NCBI GenBank assembly: GCA_903895005.1
Contig: CAITSH010000497.1
Location: 1-5,082 of the forward strand
Length of the DNA: 5,082 nucleotides
Direction: 5' to 3'
Origin: an uncultured Pseudomonadota bacterium
GTDB lineage: Bacteria > Pseudomonadota > Gammaproteobacteria > Burkholderiales > SG8-39
Shown here: positions 1-5,082 of the stretch, piece by piece
Position numbering within the stretch: the stretch's first letter is position 1
Layout: every line of letters begins with the position of its first letter
Translations under genes and position numbers: made by a program
The notes under the pieces: generated by a model
Told to the model about the DNA's origin: nothing
The model's input: the letters and a program-made list of their open reading frames with translations, nothing else
Databases searched by the model: none

Positions 1-1
1 G

Positions 2-682
2 ATGCTCGACCAGATGGTGCACGTTGTTTTGCGCAGCGTTCTCGAGGGGGTGACCGAGCCGTTGCAGTTACGGGTCGCCGAGTTATTTTTTCGCAAGCAG
101 CGATCAAGCTTTCAAAACGGGGCGGTATTGCTCGCAGACTTTGACGTGGTGGAGTCGCAGATGTCCGGAGGGGCTTTGGGGAGTATTGGACGGCTGATCG
201 TCGAGGCCCAGACCCCACTCAAGCAAATTAGCCTCGATGTCTTAGAGCGTGAGAATTCCAACCTTTATTGGGGGCGGGATCAGAAGCACGATTTTGTCGT
301 GAGAATTAACCATGGATCCCCTGCGGCGCAATCCATGTGCCGTGTGTTGGAGTTGTGGATTGAGCACTTTTTGGACATAGAGGTGAAAGTAAGATCGATC
401 CCTGCAATTGAAGAAGCGCAATGGGCATGGCACATCGGACTTGACGTTGAGTCAACCGCGCTATTGAACGACTTGTGGCGCAACGTTTCTATAGATCCGG
501 GAAGGCTGAGGCGGCTCATCGCGCTATATAGACTGGATTTCTCTGATCCGGCCGACATGCGGCAAGATGTCGCCGGACGTCCGGTCTATCTTGGTCTTGC
601 CATCGATGAGAACGGCTGCGTGCGTATGAAGCCGCAAAACCTTCTAACGAATCTGCCTTTGGCGCGCGCGGGAAATCGTTGA
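2..682 (+). CDS. DUF6352-like protein of unknown function, 3' part (5' end outside window)
   Basis: Function is unknown. The 226 visible residues resemble, from memory, the C-terminal two thirds of the betaproteobacterial DUF6352 family, whose members are roughly 300 residues or more. Matching stretches are DQMVHVVLRSVLEG (residues 3-16), the AELFFRKQR and AVLLADFD segments (26-47), GSIGRLIVEAQTPL (60-73), the NLYW segment (87-90), a WAWHIGLD segment with LLNDL after it (141-158), and a very regular C-terminus, DVAGRPVYLGLA then KPQNLLTNLP (189-219). The first ATG lies at base 2 with no room for a ribosome site, and the family continues N-terminally of this point, so the true start is almost certainly upstream. 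No signal peptide or membrane segment is visible, so a cytoplasmic protein is inferred. Its stop overlaps the next gene's TTG start (TTGA), which suggests translational coupling to the DNA glycosylase. The coding region is secure; the family name is recalled, not searched. Confidence 0.8.
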   Translation: MLDQMVHVVLRSVLEGVTEPLQLRVAELFFRKQRSSFQNGAVLLADFDVVESQMSGGALGSIGRLIVEAQTPLKQISLDVLERENSNLYWGRDQKHDFVVRINHGSPAAQSMCRVLELWIEHFLDIEVKVRSIPAIEEAQWAWHIGLDVESTALLNDLWRNVSIDPGRLRRLIALYRLDFSDPADMRQDVAGRPVYLGLAIDENGCVRMKPQNLLTNLPLARAGNR

Positions 683-1308
683 AAGAATCGGAACGCCCGC
701 ACTACTGGTTAAAAGCCAAGCGTGAATTGGCAGCTAGAGATCCCTTGATGTCCGCGTTGATAAAAGCTTTCCCAAGGATTCATATCGAGGGAAGGAGAGA
801 TCCGTTTCTGACGCTTGCGCGATCCATCGTTGGGCAGCAGATTTCGGTGCACGCTGCTGCGAGTATATGGAATCGCCTGCTTTTGGCATCGCCAAGCATG
901 CTGCCTGGTGAGTTTTTGCGAATGCGCGAGTTTGAGCTCAGAGCTTGCGGCCTCTCACGACGAAAGATCGAGTACATCGTCGACTTGGCAGCCGGGTTCT
1001 CGGACGGCCGGATACGGCCATCCGAATGGCGGCCCTTGGATGACGAACAAGTCGTATCCGACTTGGTACGAATCCGAGGTATCGGGCGGTGGACCGCTGA
1101 GATGTTTCTCATGTTCAACTTGTTGCGCCCCGATATCCTTCCGTTGGATGACCGAGGCCTTCAAAAAGCGGTGGAACATTATTATTTTTTCGGACACTCG
1201 GTATCTCGCGAAGAAATCCTGCAGCTAGCGAATGAGTGGCGACCCTGGCGTTCCGTCGCAACTTGGTACTTGTGGCGCAGTCTTGAGCCGATACCGGTGG
1301 ATTACTAG
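679..1308 (+). CDS. alkA: DNA-3-methyladenine glycosylase, short AlkA-type (HhH-GPD superfamily)
   Basis: A base-excision repair enzyme that cleaves the N-glycosidic bond of alkylated purines such as 3-methyladenine. The 209 residues form one HhH-GPD domain. LARSIVGQQIS (46-56) is the usual helical entry motif. The helix-hairpin-helix is LVRIRGIGRWTAEMF (129-143), with the GIGRWTA signature of AlkA. The catalytic aspartate is expected to be D158 in LPLDDRGL, aligning with the PDDY aspartate pair of E. coli AlkA. EWRPWRSVATWYLW (186-199) is the typical C-terminal block. It lacks the N-terminal TBP-like domain of the 282-residue E. coli AlkA, as in the shorter bacterial forms. The start is TTG at 679, overlapping the upstream stop, with a weak GGGA at 670-673; the next in-frame ATG is codon 24 (748) and would remove part of the conserved N-terminal helix. 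Substrate range among alkylated bases cannot be read from sequence. Confidence 0.92.
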   Translation: MKESERPHYWLKAKRELAARDPLMSALIKAFPRIHIEGRRDPFLTLARSIVGQQISVHAAASIWNRLLLASPSMLPGEFLRMREFELRACGLSRRKIEYIVDLAAGFSDGRIRPSEWRPLDDEQVVSDLVRIRGIGRWTAEMFLMFNLLRPDILPLDDRGLQKAVEHYYFFGHSVSREEILQLANEWRPWRSVATWYLWRSLEPIPVDY

Positions 1309-1335
1309 GTGTGTCTCATTCCGTACGCAGTAGCT

Positions 1336-1339
1336 GGAG
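1336..1339 (+). promoter_or_regulatory. Probable ribosome binding site of accA
   Basis: GGAG lies 12 nt before the ATG at 1352. The spacing is a little longer than optimal. It is the only purine-rich candidate in the 43-nt gap and agrees with the start used for AccA. Confidence 0.5.
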
Positions 1340-1351
1340 TAAAATCGACCG

Positions 1352-2320
1352 ATGAAAACGACATTTCTTGAGTTTGAGCAGCCTGTAGCGGAGCTTGAAG
1401 CAAAAATTGAAGAACTGCGCTTTGTCCAGGACGATTCCGCACTCGATATTTCAGAGGAGATTCATCGTCTTCAGAAAAAAAGCCAAGCCCTCACCAAGAA
1501 TATTTATGCGAAATTGACGCCTTGGCAGGTCGCGCAGGTTGCGCGTCATTCGCAGCGTCCTTACTCACTAGATTACATAAACCTGCTGTTCACCGATTTT
1601 GAGGAGCTGCACGGTGATCGTTCCTTCGCCGATGACGCATCAATTGTGGGCGGGATCGCGCGTTTCAACGGGCAGTCGTTGGTGGTTATTGGCCATCAAA
1701 AGGGGCGCGATACCAAAGAGAAGATTCTTCGGAATTTTGGCATGCCGCGACCGGAGGGATATCGCAAGGCCATGCGGCTGATGCGGCTCGCGGAAAAATT
1801 CGGGATTCCGGTAGTAACGTTCATAGACACCCCCGGTGCCTACCCAGGCATAGGTGCGGAGGAGCGGGGGCAGTCCGAGGCGATCGGGAGAAATCTCTAT
1901 GTCATGGCTGAACTGAAAGTTCCGCTGATCTCGACCGTCATTGGAGAAGGTGGCTCCGGCGGAGCGCTAGCGATCGCAGTCGGGGATATCGTACAGATGA
2001 TGCAGTACGCAACGTATTCGGTGATTTCCCCCGAGGGGTGTGCTTCGATACTATGGAAAAGTGCCGATAAGGCTCCAGAGGCGGCGGAAATTCTCGGGAT
2101 TACTGCGAGTCGATTGAAAACGCTTGGGCTGATAGACAAAATTATCCCAGAGCCCCTCGGCGGTGCGCACCGTGATCCGACCGCGGCGGCGCAGAGCTTG
2201 AAAAAGTCGCTCCAGGATGGGCTTCGTCAACTTAACGGAAAGAGTGTTTCCGAACTCGTCGAGGCGCGTTTTGAAAGGCTCATGGGTTATGGCAAATTCA
2301 AGGAAGCCGACGTTAAGTGA
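1352..2320 (+). CDS. accA: Acetyl-CoA carboxylase carboxyltransferase subunit alpha
   Basis: The alpha subunit of the cytoplasmic carboxyltransferase, which with AccD (alpha2beta2) moves the carboxyl group from carboxybiotin-BCCP to acetyl-CoA to form malonyl-CoA, the committed step of fatty-acid synthesis. The 322 residues match the usual length (E. coli 319). The N-terminus [19 protein letters not shown] (5-23) and the following helices to about residue 50 form the charged helical arm typical of AccA. The crotonase-like core includes [13 protein letters not shown] (83-95), [11 protein letters not shown] (114-124), [13 protein letters not shown] (128-140), [16 protein letters not shown] (159-174), and the glycine-rich [16 protein letters not shown] (197-212) that builds the active site. 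[11 protein letters not shown] (226-236) is also canonical. No key motif is missing. accD is not in the window, as expected where accA and accD are encoded apart. The gene follows the glycosylase after 43 nt without an obvious own promoter, and its last 32 nt contain the tilS start. Confidence 0.98.
   Translation: MKTTFLEFEQPVAELEAKIEELRFVQDDSALDISEEIHRLQKKSQALTKNIYAKLTPWQVAQVARHSQRPYSLDYINLLFTDFEELHGDRSFADDASIVGGIARFNGQSLVVIGHQKGRDTKEKILRNFGMPRPEGYRKAMRLMRLAEKFGIPVVTFIDTPGAYPGIGAEERGQSEAIGRNLYVMAELKVPLISTVIGEGGSGGALAIAVGDIVQMMQYATYSVISPEGCASILWKSADKAPEAAEILGITASRLKTLGLIDKIIPEPLGGAHRDPTAAAQSLKKSLQDGLRQLNGKSVSELVEARFERLMGYGKFKEADVK
2273..2278 (+). promoter_or_regulatory. Ribosome binding site of tilS inside accA
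   Basis: GAAAGG sits 10 nt before the ATG at 2289, within the accA coding region. It supports 2289 as the tilS start over the longer in-frame extension beginning at 2217. The position suggests that ribosomes finishing accA help start tilS. Confidence 0.55.
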
Positions 2321-3644
2321 GCTTGGCAAGCGGGTTTTTGCGCGCTTGTCGTCTGTAGTTCCTCGGGGCGCGCGGATTCGACTTGCGTTATCGGGTGGGC
2401 GCGACTCGGTAGTGCTGTTCTCGATATTGGCAGACTTGGTGCCCGAGCTTGGTTGCTCGCTCGATTGCATGCATGTCCATCACGGCATAAGTCCTAATGC
2501 CGACTATTGGGCCGACTTTTGCAATGCACTTTGTGCCTCTCGCGAGATCAAGCTGGATATCGTTCGTGTGACACTTTGTAATATTGGTGAAAAGGGAACC
2601 GAGGCAGCAGCCCGAGAGGCTCGCTATGCCGCCCTTTTTGGGGAGGGGGCAGATTTTGTAATCACTGCGCATCATTGTTACGACCAGGCAGAAACGGTAT
2701 TGTTGCAGCTAATTCGAGGCGCTGGTATCAAAGGACTTTCCGCGATGCCTGCACCCAACGCGCCTAATGGCCGTCGAATCGTTCGACCATTGCTCGACGA
2801 GCCCGTTTCAGAAATCCAAACGTACGCGGAATCGCGAGGACTTGCCTGGGTCGTGGACGAGAGCAATCTAGACCACAGATTTGCAAGAAATTTTGTCAGA
2901 AGGCAAATTCTGCCTGAAATTGAGAAGCGGTTTCAAGGCGCGATCTCGTCCATGGCGCGCTCCGCGTACCATTTCGCGGAAAGTCAGATTCTTTTGGACG
3001 ATTTGGCCGGTATTGATTTGACTCCGCTTCGCGTCGCAGGCGGCCTTGAAGTCGCCGGATTGAGAAGGCTCAGTTTTTCCAGGGCAAAGAACGCGTTACG
3101 TGCCTTTTTTTCGGAGCAAGGTTTGGCGATGCCGCAAGCGTCATTTCTCGAGGAAATGCTGAGACAAGCCGTAACAGCCCGCGTCGACGGGGCATTTAAA
3201 TTCGAAGTAGGGGAATTCCATGTCAGAATTTTCAGGGGCGTTCTTTTGCTTGCGCCCGTTGTGGGGGAAATAGACGGGAATTTTGAGCGGCATTGGGATG
3301 GTGTTCCGGTATGGCGCTTGCCCGAATTGGGAGGAATTCTGCAATTTTCAGAAGTGGTCGGTGATGGGTTAAGTTCCATGAAGATCACTGGTTCGCCGCT
3401 AAGCGTTCGATTACGCAGAGGGGGCGAGAGAATGCGCATTGCAAAGTCGAGGCCCAGTCGCTCTTTAAAAAACCTTTTGCGCGAATCTGGCGCTCCTTTT
3501 TGGGTTCGAGAACGTCTGCCGCTCCTGTTCTGCGGGCAAGAACTCGCCTTTGTGCCGGGCATAGGAATCTCCTGTGAATGGCTTGCGCCCTCCGGCGAGC
3601 CAGGACTCCGACCGGAGTGGATCGAGCTATCGAAGCCGGTTTGA
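2289..3644 (+). CDS. tilS: tRNA(Ile)-lysidine synthetase
   Basis: Joins lysine to C34 of tRNA-Ile(CAU) using ATP, forming lysidine, so that the tRNA reads AUA and is charged with isoleucine; normally essential. From the ATG at 2289 the protein has 451 residues (E. coli 432). The N-terminal PP-loop ATPase domain shows [13 protein letters not shown] (32-44, SGGxDS motif at 35-40), MHVHHGIS (61-68), [13 protein letters not shown] (105-117), and [29 protein letters not shown] (127-154). [20 protein letters not shown] (190-209) is the conserved block ending the catalytic domain. The C-terminal TilS domain shows [11 protein letters not shown] (374-384), then [20 protein letters not shown] (393-412), and FVPGIGI (421-427). 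One oddity is Y131, where most relatives have the first aspartate of DDQAET. The start overlaps accA by 32 nt. The open frame runs back to 2217, but the added residues do not look like TilS. The enzyme appears complete. Confidence 0.96.
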   Translation: MANSRKPTLSELGKRVFARLSSVVPRGARIRLALSGGRDSVVLFSILADLVPELGCSLDCMHVHHGISPNADYWADFCNALCASREIKLDIVRVTLCNIGEKGTEAAAREARYAALFGEGADFVITAHHCYDQAETVLLQLIRGAGIKGLSAMPAPNAPNGRRIVRPLLDEPVSEIQTYAESRGLAWVVDESNLDHRFARNFVRRQILPEIEKRFQGAISSMARSAYHFAESQILLDDLAGIDLTPLRVAGGLEVAGLRRLSFSRAKNALRAFFSEQGLAMPQASFLEEMLRQAVTARVDGAFKFEVGEFHVRIFRGVLLLAPVVGEIDGNFERHWDGVPVWRLPELGGILQFSEVVGDGLSSMKITGSPLSVRLRRGGERMRIAKSRPSRSLKNLLRESGAPFWVRERLPLLFCGQELAFVPGIGISCEWLAPSGEPGLRPEWIELSKPV

Positions 3645-3820
3645 GCGCCCGAGAAAGTTGATTCGTTCTGGTGGTCCCCTTAATTGAATTGATTACTGGC
3701 TTCTAATGCGCCCCCATTCTTGGGCCGGTTGTGCGAGCTATCTGGCTGTTGAACTCTGTTTTGCCCGCTCCGACCTCGACCCACAACGCAGAAGTGTCCG
3801 TAGGTAAACCATGAATTTCC

Positions 3821-3829
3821 TGATATAAT
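3821..3829 (+). promoter_or_regulatory. Extended -10 sigma-70-type promoter of ndk-rlmN
   Basis: TGaTATAAT is a perfect extended -10 element (TG, one base, then consensus TATAAT at 3824-3829). The hexamer at the usual 17-bp spacing upstream (3801-3806, TAGGTA) is far from TTGACA. That fits an extended -10 promoter, which can work without a good -35. Transcription would begin near 3836, giving a leader of about 67 nt before the ndk ATG. The start is inferred from spacing, not shown. Confidence 0.75.
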
Positions 3830-3880
3830 GAAAAGTTGAGTATTTTTAGTTACTTACCCCTAATTTCATTAATTGCGTCA

Positions 3881-3890
3881 TTTGCGCAAA
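3881..3890. repeat. 10-bp perfect palindrome in the ndk leader
   Basis: TTTGCGCAAA equals its own reverse complement and ends 2 nt before the ndk Shine-Dalgarno site. Its right half can also pair with TTGCG at 3873-3877 (CGCAA at 3885-3889, 7-nt loop), giving a small 5-bp hairpin next to the ribosome site. A role as operator or translational hairpin is possible but unproven; a palindrome this short can occur by chance. Confidence 0.35.
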
Positions 3891-3892
3891 AC

Positions 3893-3898
3893 GGAGAG
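3893..3898 (+). promoter_or_regulatory. Ribosome binding site of ndk
   Basis: GGAGAG, with its GGAG core ending 7 nt before the ATG at 3904, is a well-placed Shine-Dalgarno site and fixes the ndk start. Confidence 0.8.
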
Positions 3899-3903
3899 CC
3901 CGT

Positions 3904-4329
3904 ATGGCCGTAGAACGAACACTTTCAATTATCAAACCCGATGCGGTGGCAAAAAACGTTATCGGACAAATTTACTCCCGATTCGAGGCTGCGGAGTTGA
4001 GGGTCATTGCATCGCGCATGATGCACCTCTCGCAACGTGAGGCCGAAGGTTTCTACGCCGTCCACCGCGAAAGGCCCTTTTTCAAAGATCTCGTCACGTT
4101 TATGATTTCCGGTCCGGTGATGGTCCAGGTTCTGGAAGGAGAAAATGCGATCGCGACAAATCGTGAGTTGATGGGGGCCACTGATCCGAAAAAGGCGGCT
4201 AAAGGGACAATTCGTGCTGATTTCGCGGATAGCATCGACGCAAACGCGGTTCATGGCTCCGATGGTGTCGAGACAGCCAGAAATGAGGTAGCGTATTTTT
4301 TCCCGAGCCTGGAAATTTATCCGCGCTGA
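3904..4329 (+). CDS. ndk: Nucleoside diphosphate kinase
   Basis: Transfers the gamma-phosphate from ATP to other (d)NDPs through a phosphohistidine, balancing cytoplasmic NTP and dNTP pools. The 141 residues match the bacterial length (E. coli 143). [10 protein letters not shown] (6-15) carries K11. Y51 lies in the [12 protein letters not shown] segment (49-60). [15 protein letters not shown] (69-83) is the conserved core strand and helix. R87 and T93 lie in [10 protein letters not shown] (86-95). R104 lies in GTIRADFA (101-108). The active-site segment [12 protein letters not shown] (114-125) places the phosphorylated histidine at H117. The glycine after HGSD replaces the more common serine but is allowed by the family signature. 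Start is ATG with a good Shine-Dalgarno site and its own upstream promoter. The stop overlaps the rlmN start by one base. No defect is visible. Confidence 0.98.
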   Translation: MAVERTLSIIKPDAVAKNVIGQIYSRFEAAELRVIASRMMHLSQREAEGFYAVHRERPFFKDLVTFMISGPVMVQVLEGENAIATNRELMGATDPKKAAKGTIRADFADSIDANAVHGSDGVETARNEVAYFFPSLEIYPR

Positions 4330-5082
4330 TGGCGGTAAATCTCCTAGACCTCGATGCGCAAGCCCTGACGGCCTTTCTGGAGGAGGCTGGAGAGAAGCCT
4401 TTTCGTGCGAAGCAGGTGCTCCGCTGGTTGCATCGAAATGGTGTGGACGACATACATGGGATGACGGACATATCAAAGTCACTCAGGGAAAAGTTGCTTG
4501 CTTCGTGCGAGATTCGGCTCCCTAAAGTAGTGAGCGACAACACCTCAGCAGACGGAACCAGAAAGTGGCTGTTTGACGTGGAGGCCGGAAATTCGGTGGA
4601 AACGGTTTATATCCCCGAGGAAAAACGCGGCACCTTGTGTATATCCAGTCAAGCCGGATGCGCGCTGGATTGCCAGTTTTGCTCAACTGGAAAGCAGGGC
4701 TTTAACCGTAACCTCACGACAGCGGAGATCATTGGGCAGTTGTGGCTGGCCTCTACGCTTCTCGGAGCCACGCTTACTGAGTCGGACGTGCGAACTGTGG
4801 ATGGAGTCGCCTCACCAGGAGATGTGCCTGATGGAGTAAGAATCATCAGTAACGTGGTGATGATGGGCATGGGAGAGCCGCTGCTGAATTACGAGAGCGT
4901 CGTTCCGGCGCTGCGACTCATGCTTGACGACAACGCGTACGGTCTTTCTCGGCGCCGGGTCACGCTTTCGACTTCGGGCATTGTTCCGGCAATCGACCGG
5001 CTAAGGGACGATTGTCCGGTCGCGCTGGCAGTATCGTTGCACGCTCCGACTGATGACCTACGTGACCAATTGATGCCCATTA
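4329..5082 (+). CDS. rlmN: Dual-specificity 23S rRNA/tRNA adenine-C2 methyltransferase, 3' end outside window
   Basis: A radical-SAM enzyme that methylates C2 of A2503 in 23S rRNA and A37 of certain tRNAs. The frame stays open from the ATG at 4329 to the window end, giving 251 residues of an expected 370-400. The N-terminal RNA-binding part begins [14 protein letters not shown] (4-17) and has the [11 protein letters not shown] segment (25-35). [20 protein letters not shown] (91-110) leads into the [4Fe-4S] cluster motif with C111, C115 and C118 (CxxxCxxC), followed by [12 protein letters not shown] (119-130). [12 protein letters not shown] (176-187) is the GEP SAM-binding motif. [12 protein letters not shown] (211-222) and [19 protein letters not shown] (233-251) are typical of RlmN. 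The two cysteines of the methyl-transfer step lie at or beyond the window edge and cannot be checked. No Shine-Dalgarno is well placed (nearest GGA is 15 nt away), so the TGATG overlap with ndk implies coupled re-initiation. The loop at about 142-172 seems longer than in E. coli. Confidence 0.96.
   Translation, partial: MAVNLLDLDAQALTAFLEEAGEKPFRAKQVLRWLHRNGVDDIHGMTDISKSLREKLLASCEIRLPKVVSDNTSADGTRKWLFDVEAGNSVETVYIPEEKRGTLCISSQAGCALDCQFCSTGKQGFNRNLTTAEIIGQLWLASTLLGATLTESDVRTVDGVASPGDVPDGVRIISNVVMMGMGEPLLNYESVVPALRLMLDDNAYGLSRRRVTLSTSGIVPAIDRLRDDCPVALAVSLHAPTDDLRDQLMPI

Larger units (their letters stand above)
3645..3903. other. Intergenic region between tilS and ndk, transcript boundary
   Basis: This 259-nt gap is the only sizeable non-coding stretch. 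I see no tRNA (no T-arm GTTCRA block with matching acceptor stem), no insertion-sequence ends, and no recognisable remnant of another gene. The first 150 nt hold no strong hairpin followed by a T-run, so I cannot place a terminator for the upstream operon. The last 85 nt become AT-rich and contain the ndk promoter, leader and ribosome site listed separately. The gap therefore probably separates two transcription units, accA-tilS and ndk-rlmN. Confidence 0.7.

Noticed and set aside
815..1228. 137-residue plus-strand open frame inside the glycosylase gene
   Set aside because: It is an alternate frame of a gene whose motifs are intact in the main frame, and it is Cys/Ser-rich without domain features.
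1340..1345. TAAAAT as a -10 box for accA
   Set aside because: It lies only 6 nt before the ATG, would leave no leader, and would exclude the ribosome site at 1336-1339 from the transcript.
2217..2288. N-terminal extension of tilS to an earlier in-frame ATG
   Set aside because: It would overlap accA by 104 nt, the extra 24 residues do not resemble TilS, and the ATG at 2289 has a ribosome site at good spacing and gives a normal family length.
2984..3562. 192-residue minus-strand open frame opposite tilS
   Set aside because: Composition is rich in Ser, Pro, Arg and Thr with no recognisable domain, and it lies wholly antisense to a conserved tilS.
3713..3724. Possible terminator hairpin CCCA/TGGG after tilS
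   Set aside because: The stem has only 4 bp and no T-run follows, so it is not a credible intrinsic terminator.
3706..3807. 33-codon open frame in the tilS-ndk gap (MRPHSWAGCA...)
   Set aside because: It has no ribosome site, no recognisable sequence, and a length expected by chance.
3645..3820. tRNA-Ser or a lysC remnant in the gap
   Set aside because: No tRNA T-arm or acceptor pairing and no aspartokinase motif (such as KYGGTS) could be found in the plus-strand reading.
3925..4482. 185-residue minus-strand open frame opposite ndk and rlmN
   Set aside because: It is antisense to two highly conserved genes and has no family resemblance, so it is a coding-strand shadow.
4573..4839. 88-residue plus-strand open frame inside rlmN
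   Set aside because: It lies in another frame of rlmN, whose radical-SAM cluster motif and GEP motif are clear in the frame starting at 4329.

Overview
The window looks like chromosomal DNA from a betaproteobacterium, probably Burkholderiales. This rests on the gene set and order (DUF6352-like gene, short AlkA-type glycosylase, accA, tilS, then ndk and rlmN), on the protein sequences, and on GC content that looks to be about the mid-50s percent by eye (not computed). No mobile element, CRISPR array, tRNA or rRNA was found. All genes lie on the plus strand, and the large minus-strand frames are shadows of them.

Region 1 (about 1-2320): the 3' part of a DUF6352-like gene of unknown function overlaps by 4 nt a TTG-started DNA-3-methyladenine glycosylase gene. 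After a 43-nt gap comes a complete accA, the alpha subunit of acetyl-CoA carboxyltransferase. Region 2 (2289-3644): tilS, the tRNA-Ile lysidine synthetase, begins inside the last 32 nt of accA. The four genes are so tightly packed that a single transcript is likely. Region 3 (3645-3903): a 259-nt gap with no gene. It holds an extended -10 promoter (TGaTATAAT), a leader of about 67 nt with a 10-bp palindrome, and a clear Shine-Dalgarno site. Region 4 (3904-5082): ndk, nucleoside diphosphate kinase, followed with a 1-nt TGATG overlap by rlmN, a radical-SAM RNA methyltransferase cut off by the window end.

The genes are housekeeping: base-excision repair, the first step of fatty-acid synthesis, decoding of AUA codons, NTP balancing, and methylation of rRNA and tRNA. 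I found no convincing new multi-gene system. The points most worth checking are the uncharacterised DUF6352-like protein coupled to a repair glycosylase, a tyrosine in the TilS DDQAET-type motif, an apparent insertion in RlmN, and the direct tilS-ndk junction, where I would have expected lysC in many relatives.
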